This document shows positions 1 to 11,579 of a stretch of 64,000 nt of DNA, piece after piece. The stretch lies in NCBI GenBank assembly GCA_911728435.2, contig OU452203.1:20542293-20606292 (forward strand). Reading direction: 5' to 3'. Source of the stretch: Apoderus coryli (taxonomy: Eukaryota; Arthropoda; Insecta; Coleoptera; Attelabidae). Made by a program: the position numbers and the translations under genes. Every line of letters starts with the position of its first letter. Position 1 is the stretch's first letter. The notes beneath the pieces were generated by a model. That model was not told the origin of the DNA. It ran no database searches and saw nothing but the letters and a program-made list of their open reading frames with translations.

Positions 1-1240
1 AAATTAAAATGTAAAAAATTTTATATTTAACTAGTTCAATTGGTGTTAAAAATACACGACAAAAATTAATGTTGCCTAGGCGTCCGTGAAAATTCTATAA
101 AAGGGTCAGAAAAAATTTGTATCCGTGATAACTCAAAAACCACTTAACGGATACCCTACAACATGCAGCATAACAATTTTGTTTACATAGGCGTTCGTAA
201 ATAGTAGAAAAGGGGGCAAAATAAATTTTATAATAAAACTAAAAAAAATCAATTAATTTGCATTGAAGAACTTTTCCTAGATCTGAAATATAAAATATCT
301 GCGTATAAATAGTGCCTCCAAAGAGAAGAAAAAGGCACAAAACCCGATACTTAAAAAAAAATAGCTGATGTCTAAAACAAAACAAAAATTTATTAAATTT
401 AGATAAATGACAAAAAGGTCATAAAATTATTACTTTTACACTTAAATATGGAGAGCTATTCGTGCCTCGAGGGCAACAGCTAGTTTTTATTTGGTTACGT
501 TATTTAAATTTCTAAATTAAATTAATATTATATACCCACAATAATAATTTTTTTCATTTCAATTAAAATCAAATATCAACTATCCAAATAACCAACAAGT
601 TCTGTAGGTTTAACTTAATTGTATTTTACCAGCAATGAAAGTAAGTTATTGTTGGACTTGCTCGCAATGTACTTATTAAGATCTAACACAGAAAATAATT
701 CGTAGGTGTTTCTTATAATAATAATAATAATTATTGGCTGTTGTTATAAAGCTTTTACTAATTATTTATATTCTCTAAATATCTCTATTATAGGTATTTG
801 GAAACCTACAACCAACGCAACGTCAGATTGAAGATATGGAAACGAAAGTGGATTTTAAAATAATTGTTATTGTACCATTCCTTTTTTAATTAATTCAATT
901 CAATTATTATTATTAAGCACATTCTAATTAGGTTAACAATTAATTATTGATAACATTTTCGTATTTGGATTCCTAGGCAAACATGTTTTGTATTCTCAAT
1001 TATTCAATAGTCCACAGCAATCAGATCTAAACATTTTAGCAAAGATAAAAATTTAAGAACAAATAATTTGCACTATATTTAAAATGAGACAGAAAAAAGC
1101 TGAGACAATATTTGTTTTCCGTCAATATACATTGTAGACTTCATTTCATAAATTTCTTAAAATACTTTGAGTGCCAAGATGTTTGATTTATTAGACTTTA
1201 AGATTCCACGTCAGTTTTTCTTTCTTTTTTTTTTTGTATT
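1..1240. other. AT-rich non-coding stretch
   Basis: No open frame or host exon was found. If the Fhos assignment is right, this lies in the intron that follows the exon at 6,261-6,370 on the minus strand. A short ATA-rich run sits near 716-735. Nothing else is recognisable. Confidence 0.5.
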
Positions 1241-1243
1241 GTA

Positions 1244-2327
1244 TTGGGTCTGCCAGATAACTTTTTTTTTTTTGAAAATGGTATAAAAGAAAAACTGCTG
1301 AATATTTTCTCAAATTTCTTTTTTTATTTGAAAGTACAATCCTTCTGGTTAATAATGACAAATAATTTCATTCAAATGGTTGCCTCGGCTGGCCATGCAG
1401 TAGCCTACACGATCGGTCCAATTTTTAAGCACATTATCGATTGTGTGCAGCTGTATTTCACCAATGGCTTCACGAATGTTGTCCTTTAAAGCGTCAATTG
1501 TCTTTGGCTTGTCGGCGTAACACTTAGCTTTGACGGCACCCCACAAATAATAGTCCAACGGTGTCAAATCACAGCTCCGAGGTGGCCAAACGACATCAGC
1601 TCTGCGGCTGATGATGCGATCTTCAAAAACAGGACGCAAAACATCAAGTGTAGCTTCGGCTGTGTGACACGTAGCGCCGTCCTGTTGAAACCAAATGTTG
1701 CCAATATTCTTCAATTTTTGTGAACAAAAATTCGTTCAACATGGCCCGATAACGATCGCCATTGACTGTAACGGCCACTCCTTGCTCATTTTCGAAGAAA
1801 AATGGCCCAATTATGCCTCCGGACCAAAATCCGCACCAAACAGTGACTCGTTTTGGATGCATCGGCTTTTCAATGTATGCGTGCGGGTTTTCTGTGCCCC
1901 AAATGATGTCTCCGAAATGTTCAATTGTTGAGACCGACGGTGAATTGATGTTGATGGCGCTTCACGCACACTTTCTGCCACAGCAGCAATATTCTCGGGT
2001 GTACGCACTGTTTTTGACTTTTCACGCTTTGGTTTATCGATGAGGATGCCAGTTTGTTTTACTTTTTTCACGAGATAACGAACATACGGAGCTGACGGTG
2101 CTTCTCTTCTTCCAAAATCCGTACGCAATTTTCGCACACATTCTGCACCATTACCATGATTTTCAAAGTAATGTCGCAATATTTCCCAGCGTTGTTCAAG
2201 CGTATACACAACCATATTCGTTCAGCGGAAGGATAAAACTAATTATCTGTCAAATCAGACATGAGCTAAGTGTTACCCTTCACGAAATAAGCACTAGTTG
2301 AAAAAAAACGTTAGATGGCGGACCCGA
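1244..2327 (-). mobile_element. mariner-like element, internally deleted, flanked by TA
   Basis: The ends are imperfect inverted repeats built on GGGTCYGCCA, followed inward by an AAC and a T-run, and each end abuts a TA dinucleotide (1,242-1,243 and 2,328-2,329), as expected for the Tc1/mariner superfamily. The transposase lies inside on the minus strand. At about 1.08 kb the copy is shorter than a full-length mariner because part of the coding region is lost. The end positions are good to a few bases. Confidence 0.8.
1349..2215 (-). pseudogene. broken mariner-like transposase
   Basis: Translation starts at MVVYTLEQRWEILRHYFENH, a mariner-type helix-turn-helix, and continues to about residue 105. 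It then jumps, with a frame change, to the region around MHPKRVTVWCGFWSGG and on to the C-terminal catalytic part (WFQQDGATCHTAEATLDV, then WPPRSCDLTPLDYYLWG). The segment that should carry the first catalytic aspartate (usually within a SDEAHF-like motif) is missing at the jump. The second and third aspartates (QQDGA and SCDL) remain, with 36 residues between them by my count. The enzyme cannot be active. Only the combined deletion and frameshift prevent one continuous reading. Confidence 0.85.
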
Positions 2328-2960
2328 TAGTTGATTTTGATTTGATTTCCACCGATTTTTTACCACATTGTAACTGCTAAATCTCTCATGTAGGTCTGTG
2401 ATTCAAAAGAGCAAAAATGAATGTCCCTCGTATGTGCAAACCTTGTATTTCAATACAATTTCTGCAAATCATAGTAAAATCGCACACAACCAATTCAAAA
2501 GCACGAATTTTCCATACAAAATTCATGTTATAGGTAGTAATACCTAAGAAAGCCTTAAATATGTGCCACTAGGTCAGATCTAATAAAAAATTAAACAGTA
2601 TAATATATTGTCGAGGTATGGGTGGTAAAGCAAAAGGTCAAAGGAATTGGAAATGGTACAACAAAAAATCAATTGAATCCTCAGAACAAAGGAAAATTGT
2701 TTCATTTGAAACTAAAAGTTGACAAATTAAAAATATTTCTCACGGTTAATTACTACTACTAATTTGTATTATTTATTGTAGCAATATTTCGGTGAATGTA
2801 AGCATTAAGATAAAAAATAATAACAGGAAGTTTGGTGAATGAGTTTTTAAAGTAACTAATTCATGATTTACGGGTAAAAGTTTGTTCGAATTAATTCAAA
2901 AAAACCAGTAGATGAATTTATATAAGGGCAATTTGAAAAGTTTTAATGTAGCATCGACGA
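2328..2960. other. non-coding stretch between mariner and LINE fragment
   Basis: No coding signal or clear repeat was seen. The sequence is AT-rich, with short runs only. Confidence 0.4.
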
Positions 2961-2964
2961 TATT

Positions 2965-3898
2965 GAAGTTTGGGACTAGTGTTGGATTCCGAATTACGCT
3001 TCAATGATCACATCTCTAAATGCATTTCAAAGTCATATGCCTCATTGAAGATGCTTTATCCACATAGACACGTTCTCTCTGTTGAACTTAAAGCAAGACT
3101 CACCGACACTCTGGTTTTGAGTAATTTTAATTTTTGTGACGTTGTTTATGGCCCCTGTTTGCTAAATATTGATAAAAATCGTATCCAACGCGTTCAAAAA
3201 TCATGTTTGAGGTACATTCTTGGGATTAGGAAGTACGAGCCTGTAAGCCATAAACTATTAAGTACCAAATGGCTCTCCATGAACGACCGGAGGCAGTTAC
3301 TTTCAGCGGTTTTATTTCATACAATTCTTATGACTAGACAACCCCCATATCTGTATAATAAAATTAAGTTCCGATCGGATGTACATAACATAAAAATTAG
3401 GTCCAGAAATCTTCTTTCTCCCCCAAGCCACAGAATTGCCATTTTTGAGTGATCATTCTCTTTTCAGATTTACAAAATCTATAACCGCATACCTGATTAC
3501 TTAAAAAAGTTAAATGTATATTCGTTTAAGAAAAAAAATCGTGAACACTTATTTATTGAATCCACTTTGAACTGATCCCCAATTTCCCAATATTTAAAAT
3601 GAGGATTCTAACTAATATTTTTTTGAATTTGTACATATTTTATGTTGTTATTGCGTTAATTTGAGTAATTTTTCAGACTTTTGTGTTCAATTTTGGGAGC
3701 TTCACAATATGATTTTTTGTTTATCTATTTTTCACTGTTAGTATACTTTGAATATATTTTAGTTTGGGCTGAATTTCTATATCAGTTTTTACTGCCACTC
3801 AGCCCATTTTGTGGTTCTTTTTTTTTTTGTCTAAATATTTATAATATATTGAATATGTGTCTTATTTTGAACTGCAAATAAACTTATTATTTTTTTTT
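2965..3898 (+). mobile_element. LINE 3' end (family A, Jockey/CR1-like)
   Basis: The frame from 2,970 to 3,452 encodes the region C-terminal to the RT catalytic core of a non-LTR retrotransposon: GLVLDSELRFNDHISK, then YPHRHVLS, then RIQRVQKSCLRYILGIRKYEP, then YLYNKIKFRSDVHNIKIR. The coding part ends near 3,452, and homologous residues continue in another frame to about 3,560. A 3' untranslated part follows, ending in a T-rich tail near 3,898. The RT core (YADD) is absent, so this is a 5'-truncated copy. Related copies lie at 12,425-12,668 and 29,530-31,045, and probably at 10,895-11,420. Confidence 0.8.
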
Positions 3899-4162
3899 TT
3901 ACATCCTTCTACTTTCTTCCAGATAGGAGAAATTCTGCAGTGGGGTTTGATAACCAATCACTACAGATTTGTTTTAACCCGGTAAGTACTTCTAGGATTT
4001 CATTAATTATGCTTCAGATATTATTAATAAGTATATACTTTTTCTTTAAATAGGGGAGGGAATCAAGGTACGTATTTAAAACTTATATTTATTTATCATT
4101 CATTTACTTTTTTCCTTTTTTTTTCCCGATGTCCAACTTTTTATCCGCGGCCTTTATACTCT

Positions 4163-4449
4163 ATTCAGGCAAGTTTAGGGGTTTTCTCATGATTCTACAT
4201 GGCTCAAGGATCACCGATCTTTGCATCAATGTTATGTTTCGCTGATCAATGTCTATTTGTTTCAGAAAGCGTGGCAGGTTTTTCCCAATTAGTCCCGTCA
4301 CTGATATTATAATAGGAACAGTAAGTACCTTATCCAGTTTATAAATATTCTTAAATTCCGTACAAAGGTCTTGATACTTATTTATTTTTTCTTTCTCTTT
4401 ATTTAGGAGGTTGTGGTCAGCCGGGTGAGAAATATCGACGAAGTAAGCA
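4163..4449 (-). pseudogene. C-terminal domain of a second LINE type, no ATG
   Basis: An open run of about 96 codons with no ATG start reads AYFVDISHPADHNLLNKEKE, then KYQDLCTEFKNIY, then VPIIISVTGLIGKNLPRFLK, then LMQRSVILEPCRIMRKPLNL, and ends in TAG. This pattern (VDISHPAD..., KY.DL..E, VP.VIS..G.I.K, LL.K..IL...RI.R..L) is familiar from the C-terminal end of RT-encoding retroelements in arthropods and molluscs, apparently following a nuclease-like domain. Naming the clade would need a database search. It runs opposite to the flanking family A LINE pieces. Confidence 0.65.
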
Positions 4450-4455
4450 GTCTTA

Positions 4456-4490
4456 TTTTATATGTATCTTATTTTGAACTGCAAATAAAC

Positions 4491-4525
<35 letters not shown>
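4456..4525 (+). mobile_element. severely truncated LINE family A tail with (ATT)n
   Basis: The sequence TTATTTTGAACTGCAAATAA plus following bases occurs here and at 3,866-3,890, just before the tail of the longer copy. Here it is followed by about ten ATT units. It is best read as an independent, almost fully 5'-truncated insertion of the same LINE. Confidence 0.7.
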
Positions 4526-4527
<2 letters not shown>

Positions 4528-4980
4528 CCAGACTAAACTTAGGCAGAGTTTAAACGTTCCGACAAACCTCATTTAAAAATACAGCAAATCCAAATTGTCT
4601 TTACTTACCTAATTTGAGGCTGAGCCGCAAACGTATCATAAAACATATATCTCATTTTTGCTTTATAAAAATGATCCACACAAAATAGTTTAATGATTTA
4701 AAATATCTTTCAGAAAGACAGTCTCAAACTTTGTTTTTCGATCATGAGTTTGTCGCGAAAACTGAGAGTTCTACTAAAACTTTTCGTTTGTAGATTTATT
4801 CTAATAATAAAATATTGCACATGTTATAAATAAAACACTTGGGTGATACCTAGAGCTATTATAAAGGTTTTTTTACAAAAAATTGAAACACAAATTTCAA
4901 AATACCTGAAAATTTTGGCTATGCGAATGAAATAGACCACACATACGAGTATGGGATGAAAAGTTTCTCGACTGATCCAA
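4526..4980. other. non-coding stretch
   Basis: AT-rich sequence in which no frame, repeat or site is recognised. Confidence 0.4.
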
Positions 4981-4984
4981 ATAT

Positions 4985-5560
4985 TAGGTCATTCAGTAGA
5001 ATTTTTTCCATATGATTTTTATTTAGTACTAACCTTCAACCAATATGTGTATAAATTTGACAGCAACCTGACTATTGATTCGTGAGTTATAGCATTTTGT
5101 GTGAAGCAATGTTTGTTATTGAAAAAACGAGAATTTCGAGTTTTGATAAAGCATTGATTTTTGATGAAAAAGAATACAGTGGAACCCAAACAATGACTTG
5201 ATAAACATTATCCGAACTCTGCTCCATCGAGACAAATGGCAGAGAAATGGATTGCTGAATTTAAACGTGGTCGTACGAGCATAAATGATGCAGAGCGCAG
5301 TGGACGCCCAAATGAGGCTGTTATTCCAAAAAACATCAAAAAAATTCACAAATTGGCTATGAACGCTCGCAAATTGAAGTTGCACGAGCTAGCTGACATT
5401 GTAAAGATCAGATGGTAGTGTTTTTACCATTTTACATGAATATTTGGGTGTGCGAAAGCTCTGTGCAAAGTGGGTGCCACGTGAGCTCACAGCCGATCAA
5501 AATCAACAACGAATTGATGGTTCAGAGAAGTGTTTGACGGTGTTACACTGCAATAAAATG
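4985..5560 (+). mobile_element. mariner fragment, 5' half (second mariner family)
   Basis: Frames read MAEKWIAEFKRGRTSINDAE, then SGRPNEAVIP, KIHKLAMNARKLKLHELADI and, after a frameshift near 5,411, DGSVFTILHEYLGVRKLCAK and WVPRELTADQNQQRID. This is the N-terminal helix-turn-helix and linker of a mariner transposase distinct from the family at 27.6 kb. It stops before the catalytic GDE/MDE motif. The non-coding 5' end (about 4,995-5,190) matches 23,229-23,375. There are several stops and frameshifts, so it is dead. Confidence 0.85.
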
Positions 5561-6260
5561 GAAACCACAGCAATATCATTTAAATAATGCTTTAATTAAA
5601 TAAACTAAATAAATTCACAAAAAAACGTACTCAAAAAACTCATTTGCCTCTTTCAATTTCCAGAACGAGTGTATTTTTACCACACCTTCAAACGTAAGCT
5701 CTCATATTTTGGAAAACAAAATGCTTGGTCAATCTACAGAGCTTTTTAACAAATTAGAAATATAATTTGCTATCGCTGGGTTTAGGTCAAGTCTTGTACA
5801 CTGAAATTTGCTGCAAGAGGCCTTCGAACTTTTAATCCTGCAAGGCATATTCCGTTAAAACTTAAATTTATTGATCTTTAATGTGAATATGTAACAGTAC
5901 CTCGTATACGAAACACACTTTATGAGTAACGAATTATGATTGAACCATAACGCAAGTTCTGTTGCCAAAAAACCGTAGTAAACATCTGCTGTGTGCTTAC
6001 CTAAGTTGATTATTTATATTAGTATTTTGAATCATAAAACAACTAAATATTTCTAAAAATAATAATTACAGTTTTAGCATTACTATTAATTAAGTATTTT
6101 GTTTATTATCGCTAAGTATCGTAGACATTTCAGATGTTTACCAAGTTTTTAACACAGAACCTTCACCATTTGTCAATAACGTAACGAATAATAATTATAT
6201 CGTTCACTAAATCAAAATACTTAAATACATTCAAAATAAATTAATAATAGTAATACGTAC
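5561..6260. other. intronic stretch next to the Fhos exon
   Basis: No repeat or frame is recognised. It lies immediately downstream (minus strand) of the Fhos exon and begins with the donor gtacgt at 6,260-6,255. Confidence 0.5.
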
Positions 6261-6370
6261 TTTGACTGAAAACCCTCAAACTCTTCTTGTTGTTCGCTGA
6301 TGGAAGCCTCGAGGTCAAGATACGAGCCATAGTCACCGTCTTTGTATATTTGAAGTGCCGCATCATCCAA
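6261..6370 (-). CDS. Fhos (FHOD formin) internal coding exon
   Basis: A 110-nt exon lies between acceptor ttggttccag (6,380-6,371) and donor gtacgt (6,260-6,255). In phase 0 it encodes LDDAALQIYKDGDYGSY, then LDLEASISEQQEEFEGF, then QS, leaving two bases for the next codon. The pattern LEDCALQV..., then YLDTE.SLEEQ.E..EGF, is characteristic of the FHOD1/FHOD3 N-terminal GTPase-binding region, directly after the VHRLL...P segment encoded by the exon at 31,117-31,302. FHOD formins nucleate and bundle actin and act in sarcomere thin-filament assembly. The FH3, FH1 and FH2 parts must lie off the left edge. A 24.7 kb (or, from the long form, 37 kb) intron separates it from the previous exon. Confidence 0.87.
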
Positions 6371-6690
6371 CTGGAACCAAATTCGAGGCTATTATTATCA
6401 CTATTATTATTATTACTCTTTTTATAATGACTGGTTTAGTAAGTAAGTACTAGGCATTCAAATAAAAACGTACAATATATTTTATTATATTGATGAAGAA
6501 CAAATTTAGATGCAGATAGGACTTAACTATGAAATAATCAAAATAAAACCCATTCCAAATAGTTAACTGAACCAGAGGTTCTCAAACTGTCTATGCGTAC
6601 CTACTGTAAACTATAAACTAGGCGCCCACAATTATTATTATTGTGCAAAACCAAATGTTCACAACGATAATAGCTTGAAATCCGTAGTCC
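6371..6690. other. intron start with possible hAT terminus
   Basis: No coding signal. The sequence cagaggttctcaaactgtct near 6,572 resembles the CAGNGGTTCTCAAA terminus of hAT elements, but no partner end was found, so this is a weak call. Confidence 0.3.
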
Positions 6691-6693
6691 TTT

Positions 6694-6930
6694 GGCATAC
6701 AAATAGCCCGTGATAATATCATTGTCCTGCGTCTAACCCTTCAGGCATGGAACAAATTTCAATTTTTTGATGCTTTTGCTCGGTATTGGACTATAGAACG
6801 CTATCATTCAAGCCCTAAGAAACTATCCTTAATGTCACTGTCTTCGCAAGTCGTTTGGCATGCAAATAGCCCTTCATAATATAATTGTGCTGCGTAAATT
6901 TCACGACCCCATTATTAGGAAAACAGATTT
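6694..6930 (+). repeat. dispersed satellite, about 1.5 monomers
   Basis: Two GGCAT(A/G)CAAATAGCCC units start at 6,694 and 6,857 (163 bp apart), with the same order of landmarks as the array at 47.5 kb: TAATATCATTGTCCTGCGT, CACGACCCCATTATTAGG, ACAGATTTCAATTT, GGACGCTATCAT, AAGAAACTATCCTTAATG. The first unit is much degraded. Confidence 0.8.
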
Positions 6931-7768
6931 CAATTTTACAATAATTGGCCGCAATCGACACTGTGATTAGAAATATTGTTTCAAGTAAATGATTTTGATG
7001 CTGACTAACATGTGCTTTTATATAATTTTGGCTAGAACTTTTAGAACAGTAGAAACCTGACATTAAAGCTCTACGAACTTTGAGCGATTGAGAATCCGCA
7101 AAAATATTTTGTATCGACAATTTGAATATTATGCGGCCTAGTAAAAGTGAAACACTTTTTTAAATCTCTTAGCATCCTCAGAAAAGAATTATTAACGCAC
7201 GTCGAGATTTTAATACTTAGTTATATTTGTTACCAGTACCGAATATTATACAATGACGCCATACTATGTCGAAAACTTCATACAATATTCATCTAATTTT
7301 TAAACAAATTCTTTAATAGGATTAAAATTTTATTTTAATAACCATAACAATAATACGCCCTTCAAATTATTCAAAACGATGATATTTAAACAGTGCTAAA
7401 CGGATATGTTTATGTTAATTTCAATTTGTTAAATAGAGGCTATAGAGAGGCAGCTAATTTAATTACCATTCATTATGAGACTTAAAGATGAAATCAATAA
7501 TATTATACCATACAGATTAATACTATAATTTATAAGAAAGCATAATATGTTATAATTTACATTTTTAAACATATCGAAATCAATTTTTAATAATACAAGT
7601 AAAAATTTAAAGTTAATAAATTTCGCGCTTAGTATTTTTATTTATTTTTTTTTTTAACGGAAAAGTAGCTAATAGTCCCTGAAAAATAAATGGGATTTGG
7701 TATAAAATGTCCTGTATCTCTTTCTGTATGAAAATTTAGAGCCTTTCGAAAACATTAATATTTCCGTG
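6931..7768. other. intronic non-coding stretch
   Basis: The only thing noted is tagtccctgaaaaataaa near 7,673-7,690, which resembles 40,861-40,878 (tagtccctcaaaaataac) and may be shared transposon-terminal sequence. Confidence 0.35.
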
Positions 7769-9309
7769 ATAATTTTTTACTAAATATAGTAACCAATCAA
7801 ATTACTTAATTTTAAGTCATGTGTCAAATTTCATACAATCACCTCTGGATTACAGCGATACCACCCTACATGTGGTGTTTTCAGTTTTGTGTTTTTTTTT
7901 TATTAAAAATTACTGGTTTTAAAATGTTGCGAAGATTTGGTATTGCATCTAACGATGCAATTAATGATATTATATCTACTAATATACCAAAAAATACAAT
8001 CCAATCAAAAAAATATGTATGGAAAATATTTCTCCAGTTTTGTGCGACCAGAGAATACGAACTGAATGCTGAAACGAGTTTGCATAATTTGGCTAATATA
8101 TTGAAAGATTATGCGGTAAATATGAGAAAAGCTGACGGAACTGAATATAAAGAAGCAACTGTAAAAGCAATTTGGAATACTACGAGTAGGCTACTCCAGG
8201 AAAAATACTTCAATGACTTCAAAATTGTATTCGACCTGGTTACCAGTGTGATATCCAAAAATGCGCGAGATGCAAGAAATGCAAAACGTAAAAGATTCCA
8301 GAACAAACGAAAATGCAGTTCATAAAATTTAAGTTCAAGTGATTTGGCTAGAATAGATTATGGGATGAATGTACACCAGAAGGTTTACAAAATTTTTTTT
8401 ACCATATTGTAGCTGTTGAGTTAGCTTGGTGAGGTGGTGAAACAGCTGATTGCCTTATAGATTATTTCACGATTGAGAAAAATAATGATGGAACGCCAAC
8501 CAACAGAATTGAATACAATCCAATATTCAGTAAAACATGCCAAGGAGGATCGAAAAGTTGTACAATTAGTAAGTGGCTTATTCCAAATATTGCAAACGAA
8601 AGTGCATGCCCTGTTCGGTTATTCCATAAATTATTGTCCAAAAGGGGGAAAAATATTACTTCCAGTCGCCTATTCTTGAGACCAAATCGTTTCTGGAAAT
8701 CCGAAAGTGACACATGGTTTGACAATATACCGGTAGGCAAGAACACAACCACCAAATAATCCGCGCAAGCTATTGGTTTGGACACTAAGTGTAAAAAGAT
8801 ATCCAATCATTCGAACAGATCAACTGCAGGTAGCCATTTGGCAAATAAAGGAATTCCTGAACAGCAATTAATAAAAATAACAGTACATAGCAGCTATAAT
8901 TCAATTAAACCGTACTTGAATATTAACCAAGAACGCCATGGTGAAATAATCAACACCATGCGAGGAATTTCTTCAACAGTGGAAATTAACAATCCGTCAA
9001 CTTCAGCAAACTCTTCTTCCAATTTAACACTTACCAATTGTACTTTTCACAACTGTAGTTTTAAATAAAAATGAATAATATTTGTTTGATGAAAACTAAT
9101 ACATTTTGTATTGAAAATTATTAAACGTCAGATTGACAATCAAATTTTTGATATCTACAAATACTCTGCGGACCTTGATATATACTCAAAATTTTGTCAT
9201 AGAGAATCCTTCAAGCTAGTTGCTCAAGGATAATAGCAACACGCTTTCGGCATTCTCTATGACAAATTATCTCGGTATTATTAAGACCCTAGGGGTATAA
9301 CTACTGATA
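7769..9309 (+). mobile_element. Crypton-like tyrosine-recombinase element, copy 1
   Basis: The boundaries are set by comparison with the minus-strand copy at 55,281-56,715: both start at tgataatttttactaaatat-like sequence and end just after accctaggggta. There are no long inverted or direct terminal repeats, as expected for Cryptons. It encodes a single decayed recombinase. An inverted repeat tgtcatagagaat / attctctatgaca lies downstream of the gene, at about 9,197-9,269. Confidence 0.75.
7924..9068 (+). pseudogene. decayed tyrosine recombinase (Crypton-like)
   Basis: The ATG at 7,924 opens MLRRFGIASNDAINDIISTN, then a SAM-like N-terminal domain (KYVWKIFLQFCATREYELNA, LANILKDYAVNMRKADG), stopping at 8,323. 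Reading resumes after stops with NDGTPTNRIEYNPIFSKTCQ, SACPVRLFHKLL and LFLRPNRFWK, and from 8,778 the catalytic C-terminus. That holds NHSNRSTA (the HxxR box), IPEQQLIKITVHSS (where copy 2 has LTGHSS) and IKPYLN with the catalytic tyrosine. It ends with TNCTFHNCSFK, a motif common at the ends of these proteins. It is dead because of at least three stops, yet its catalytic HxxR and Y survive. Confidence 0.8.
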
Positions 9310-10890
9310 AGTAAATATCAACTGTTTAGCCTAGTGATAAGCAGCAAATTAACTTATTGAAGCAAAAAATCTTCTTGTAGTTATCAAAATTTATCGCCAA
9401 TTAAATGACTGTGACTTTATTTTTCCAAATGAAAAATTTTGCTTTGAAAGTATACAGATTTTAATTCTACATGAATTTTGTTAATAAGGGTTATCAGTAC
9501 TATTCAAATTGCTTCACTTTCGTTCAAAATACTTTTTGATATGTCTTCAAAAACCTAGCAGCCTCCCATCCAATCACAGTTAAATTCAGATTAAAGTTCA
9601 TTTTATTTAGCCTGTATAATTTTTTTTACTAAAGATAAATAGATAAACGGCTTCACTTCCCTGTAGGTGCCCAGCATTGTACTTTTCATTGACAGTACAG
9701 ATAAATTTCATACTCTGTAGGCAGGCATTTTAATACATTTTATGTACCCGCTCGGGTAATCTATTGTTTTAACTACTTCGAGAGATATTTATTACATTAT
9801 GTAAGGACTATTAAAATATACGTGCTCGCTTGTAACGGGTGTCCGCTGAAAAATATTAGTTTTGACAGTTTTGTAGTAAAGACGTGGGAAATTTATCATG
9901 GGAAAATACTTGCTGCTCAGGAACTCGATTTACACAAAACGAACCGAAGAAAATTCTGCAAATGGGTTTGTTTTGTGTCGATCTAAACTTCAACTAACAC
10001 AAAACTGTTTACTCTGAAATATACGGCAAAAAATGGCAAAATTTGTTTTATAGGGAAATTGTATTAATATTAAGAAGAAGAACACTTCTAAATGTAACAA
10101 TTTTCTATTAAAGCAATGTTTCGCAGCTGATCTGTCCCTTCTTCAGACTCTCTAGTTTGAATTTAGAATGTGATGTTATTTTTGTTAGATGCGTATAGAT
10201 ATGATAGGTAAAAAAATATTTATGTAGAAAATAAGAAAGTGAATTTAGAATTTTTCGATGTGAGGCCAATCTGTCCCCGCGATCGAAAATGTTATGTATA
10301 AATTTAGAGAACAAGGCACTGGCTACATTTTTTAACATCTGATGACATAAATTGTATATTTTTTGATTGCATTTCAATGATTTATTTGGTTTTTTGTAAT
10401 ACTTATAGAAGGTGTTAGACACAACAATTTAGCTCAAGAATTGGTGATGCTGCGGATATCTGAATAGCTGATTTTATAAAATATCAGACTCCATGGAATG
10501 CGAAAAATATATACTTTAAAACTTTGATATTGATCGGTAAAGTGCTACTTAATTTCATTACGTAAATTTATTATGTAATCACATGTGATCTATATTGAAT
10601 TTTCTAATTAACATTATTAGCTTGACCTTGCATATTATGATGATGTCTTATCGATTCTATAGAAACCATTTAAGTGTTTTAATCTTGAAAATAGTTTTTT
10701 AAAGCTTTTGTCGAGTCTATTCCAGACATAAAAATTACTATGTGAAATGACAAATATATTGCATGATGATCAGAACAATTCCAGAATGGTTTGAACATTT
10801 TTTTGTAGTCGTCTAAAACGCTTATGTCCAGGGTGATTAAAAGGGAGCGGCAATATTTAAGAGGTTGATTTCTCAGGTTATTTTCTGAAA
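9310..10890. other. intronic stretch, no gene
   Basis: No host exon. Near 10,110-10,145 the sequence tgtttcgcagctgatctgtc followed by ccttcttcagac has the layout GTTTCGC...TCTTCAG also seen at 60,904-60,943, perhaps a Penelope-like remnant. A segment at 9,836-10,020 (cgggtgtccgctgaaaaat) looks like a transposon end. Frames on the minus strand at 10,108-10,422 are not recognised. Confidence 0.35.
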
Positions 10891-10894
10891 ATTA

Positions 10895-11420
10895 GTTTCC
10901 AGCTTGTGCTTTTGGATTTCTCCTAGGCCTTTCATACTCTGGATCACTGTCTAATGATGTCAATTTTAAGGCATGTTGGACTATCAGATTTCTCGGTACA
11001 GCTGACTTATGAAAGCATCAAATCAACATACTCGCCTATTTCTACAGGGGTACCACAGGAATCTGTACTAGGACCTGTTTTCTTTACTGTATACACGTTT
11101 AACTTTCCGTCAGTCTTTAGATCATGTGAACAGAATTACTTTATGCGGATGGCACCCAATTATATTTGTCCTTTAGCTCTTCTGATGCTCTGCGAGTGAT
11201 TGCTGGTATCAATGCTGATTTGCTTAAATTGGGTGAGGTTAAATCCGGACAAAACTGTTGTAATAGTATTAGGTCGACGAAATGACAGATATCTTTTTGA
11301 ACAGACTTATAATATGTCTTTGGTTTTGGAGGGACGTCGTATACCATGCAGACCGGTAGTTAAGAACCTTGGGCTTTAGATTGATCAGGATTTTCGTCAT
11401 ACTGAGTATACTTTCAAAAA
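10895..11420 (+). mobile_element. LINE RT fragment (Jockey/CR1-like)
   Basis: Broken frames give LLLDFS-stop-AFHTLDHCLMMSIL (RT motif A region), ISTGVPQESVLGPVFFTVY (motif B), a degraded FADGTQLYL (motif C, where DD is usual), then LNPDKTVVIVLGRRNDRYLF and RRIPCRPVVKNLGL. At least three frames are needed, so it is an old dead copy. The order and spacing match the RT palm of family A-type LINEs. Confidence 0.75.
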
Positions 11421-11469
11421 AATCGGTATGGAGATATTTGACTGAATCAAAAATAAGCCGTTATTCATA

Positions 11470-11572
11470 AAAAAAAGTTTAACACCTATTTTGGAAACAA
11501 TGCTTTTCCGGACGTATGTTTATGGGGACTTTTTTCATAAAATGACCTGAGATCACTTCTTAAAACACCGTG
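11470..11572 (-). mobile_element. DNA-transposon terminus, DUF4817-associated type
   Basis: The reverse strand reads acggtgttttaagaagtgat, then caggtcattttatgaaaaaa, then ccataaacatacgtccggaa. Similar blocks occur at 54,891-54,990 and 56,976-57,030, with a weaker one at 19,137. These are single ends without partners. Confidence 0.5.
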
Positions 11573-11579
11573 TATATGT

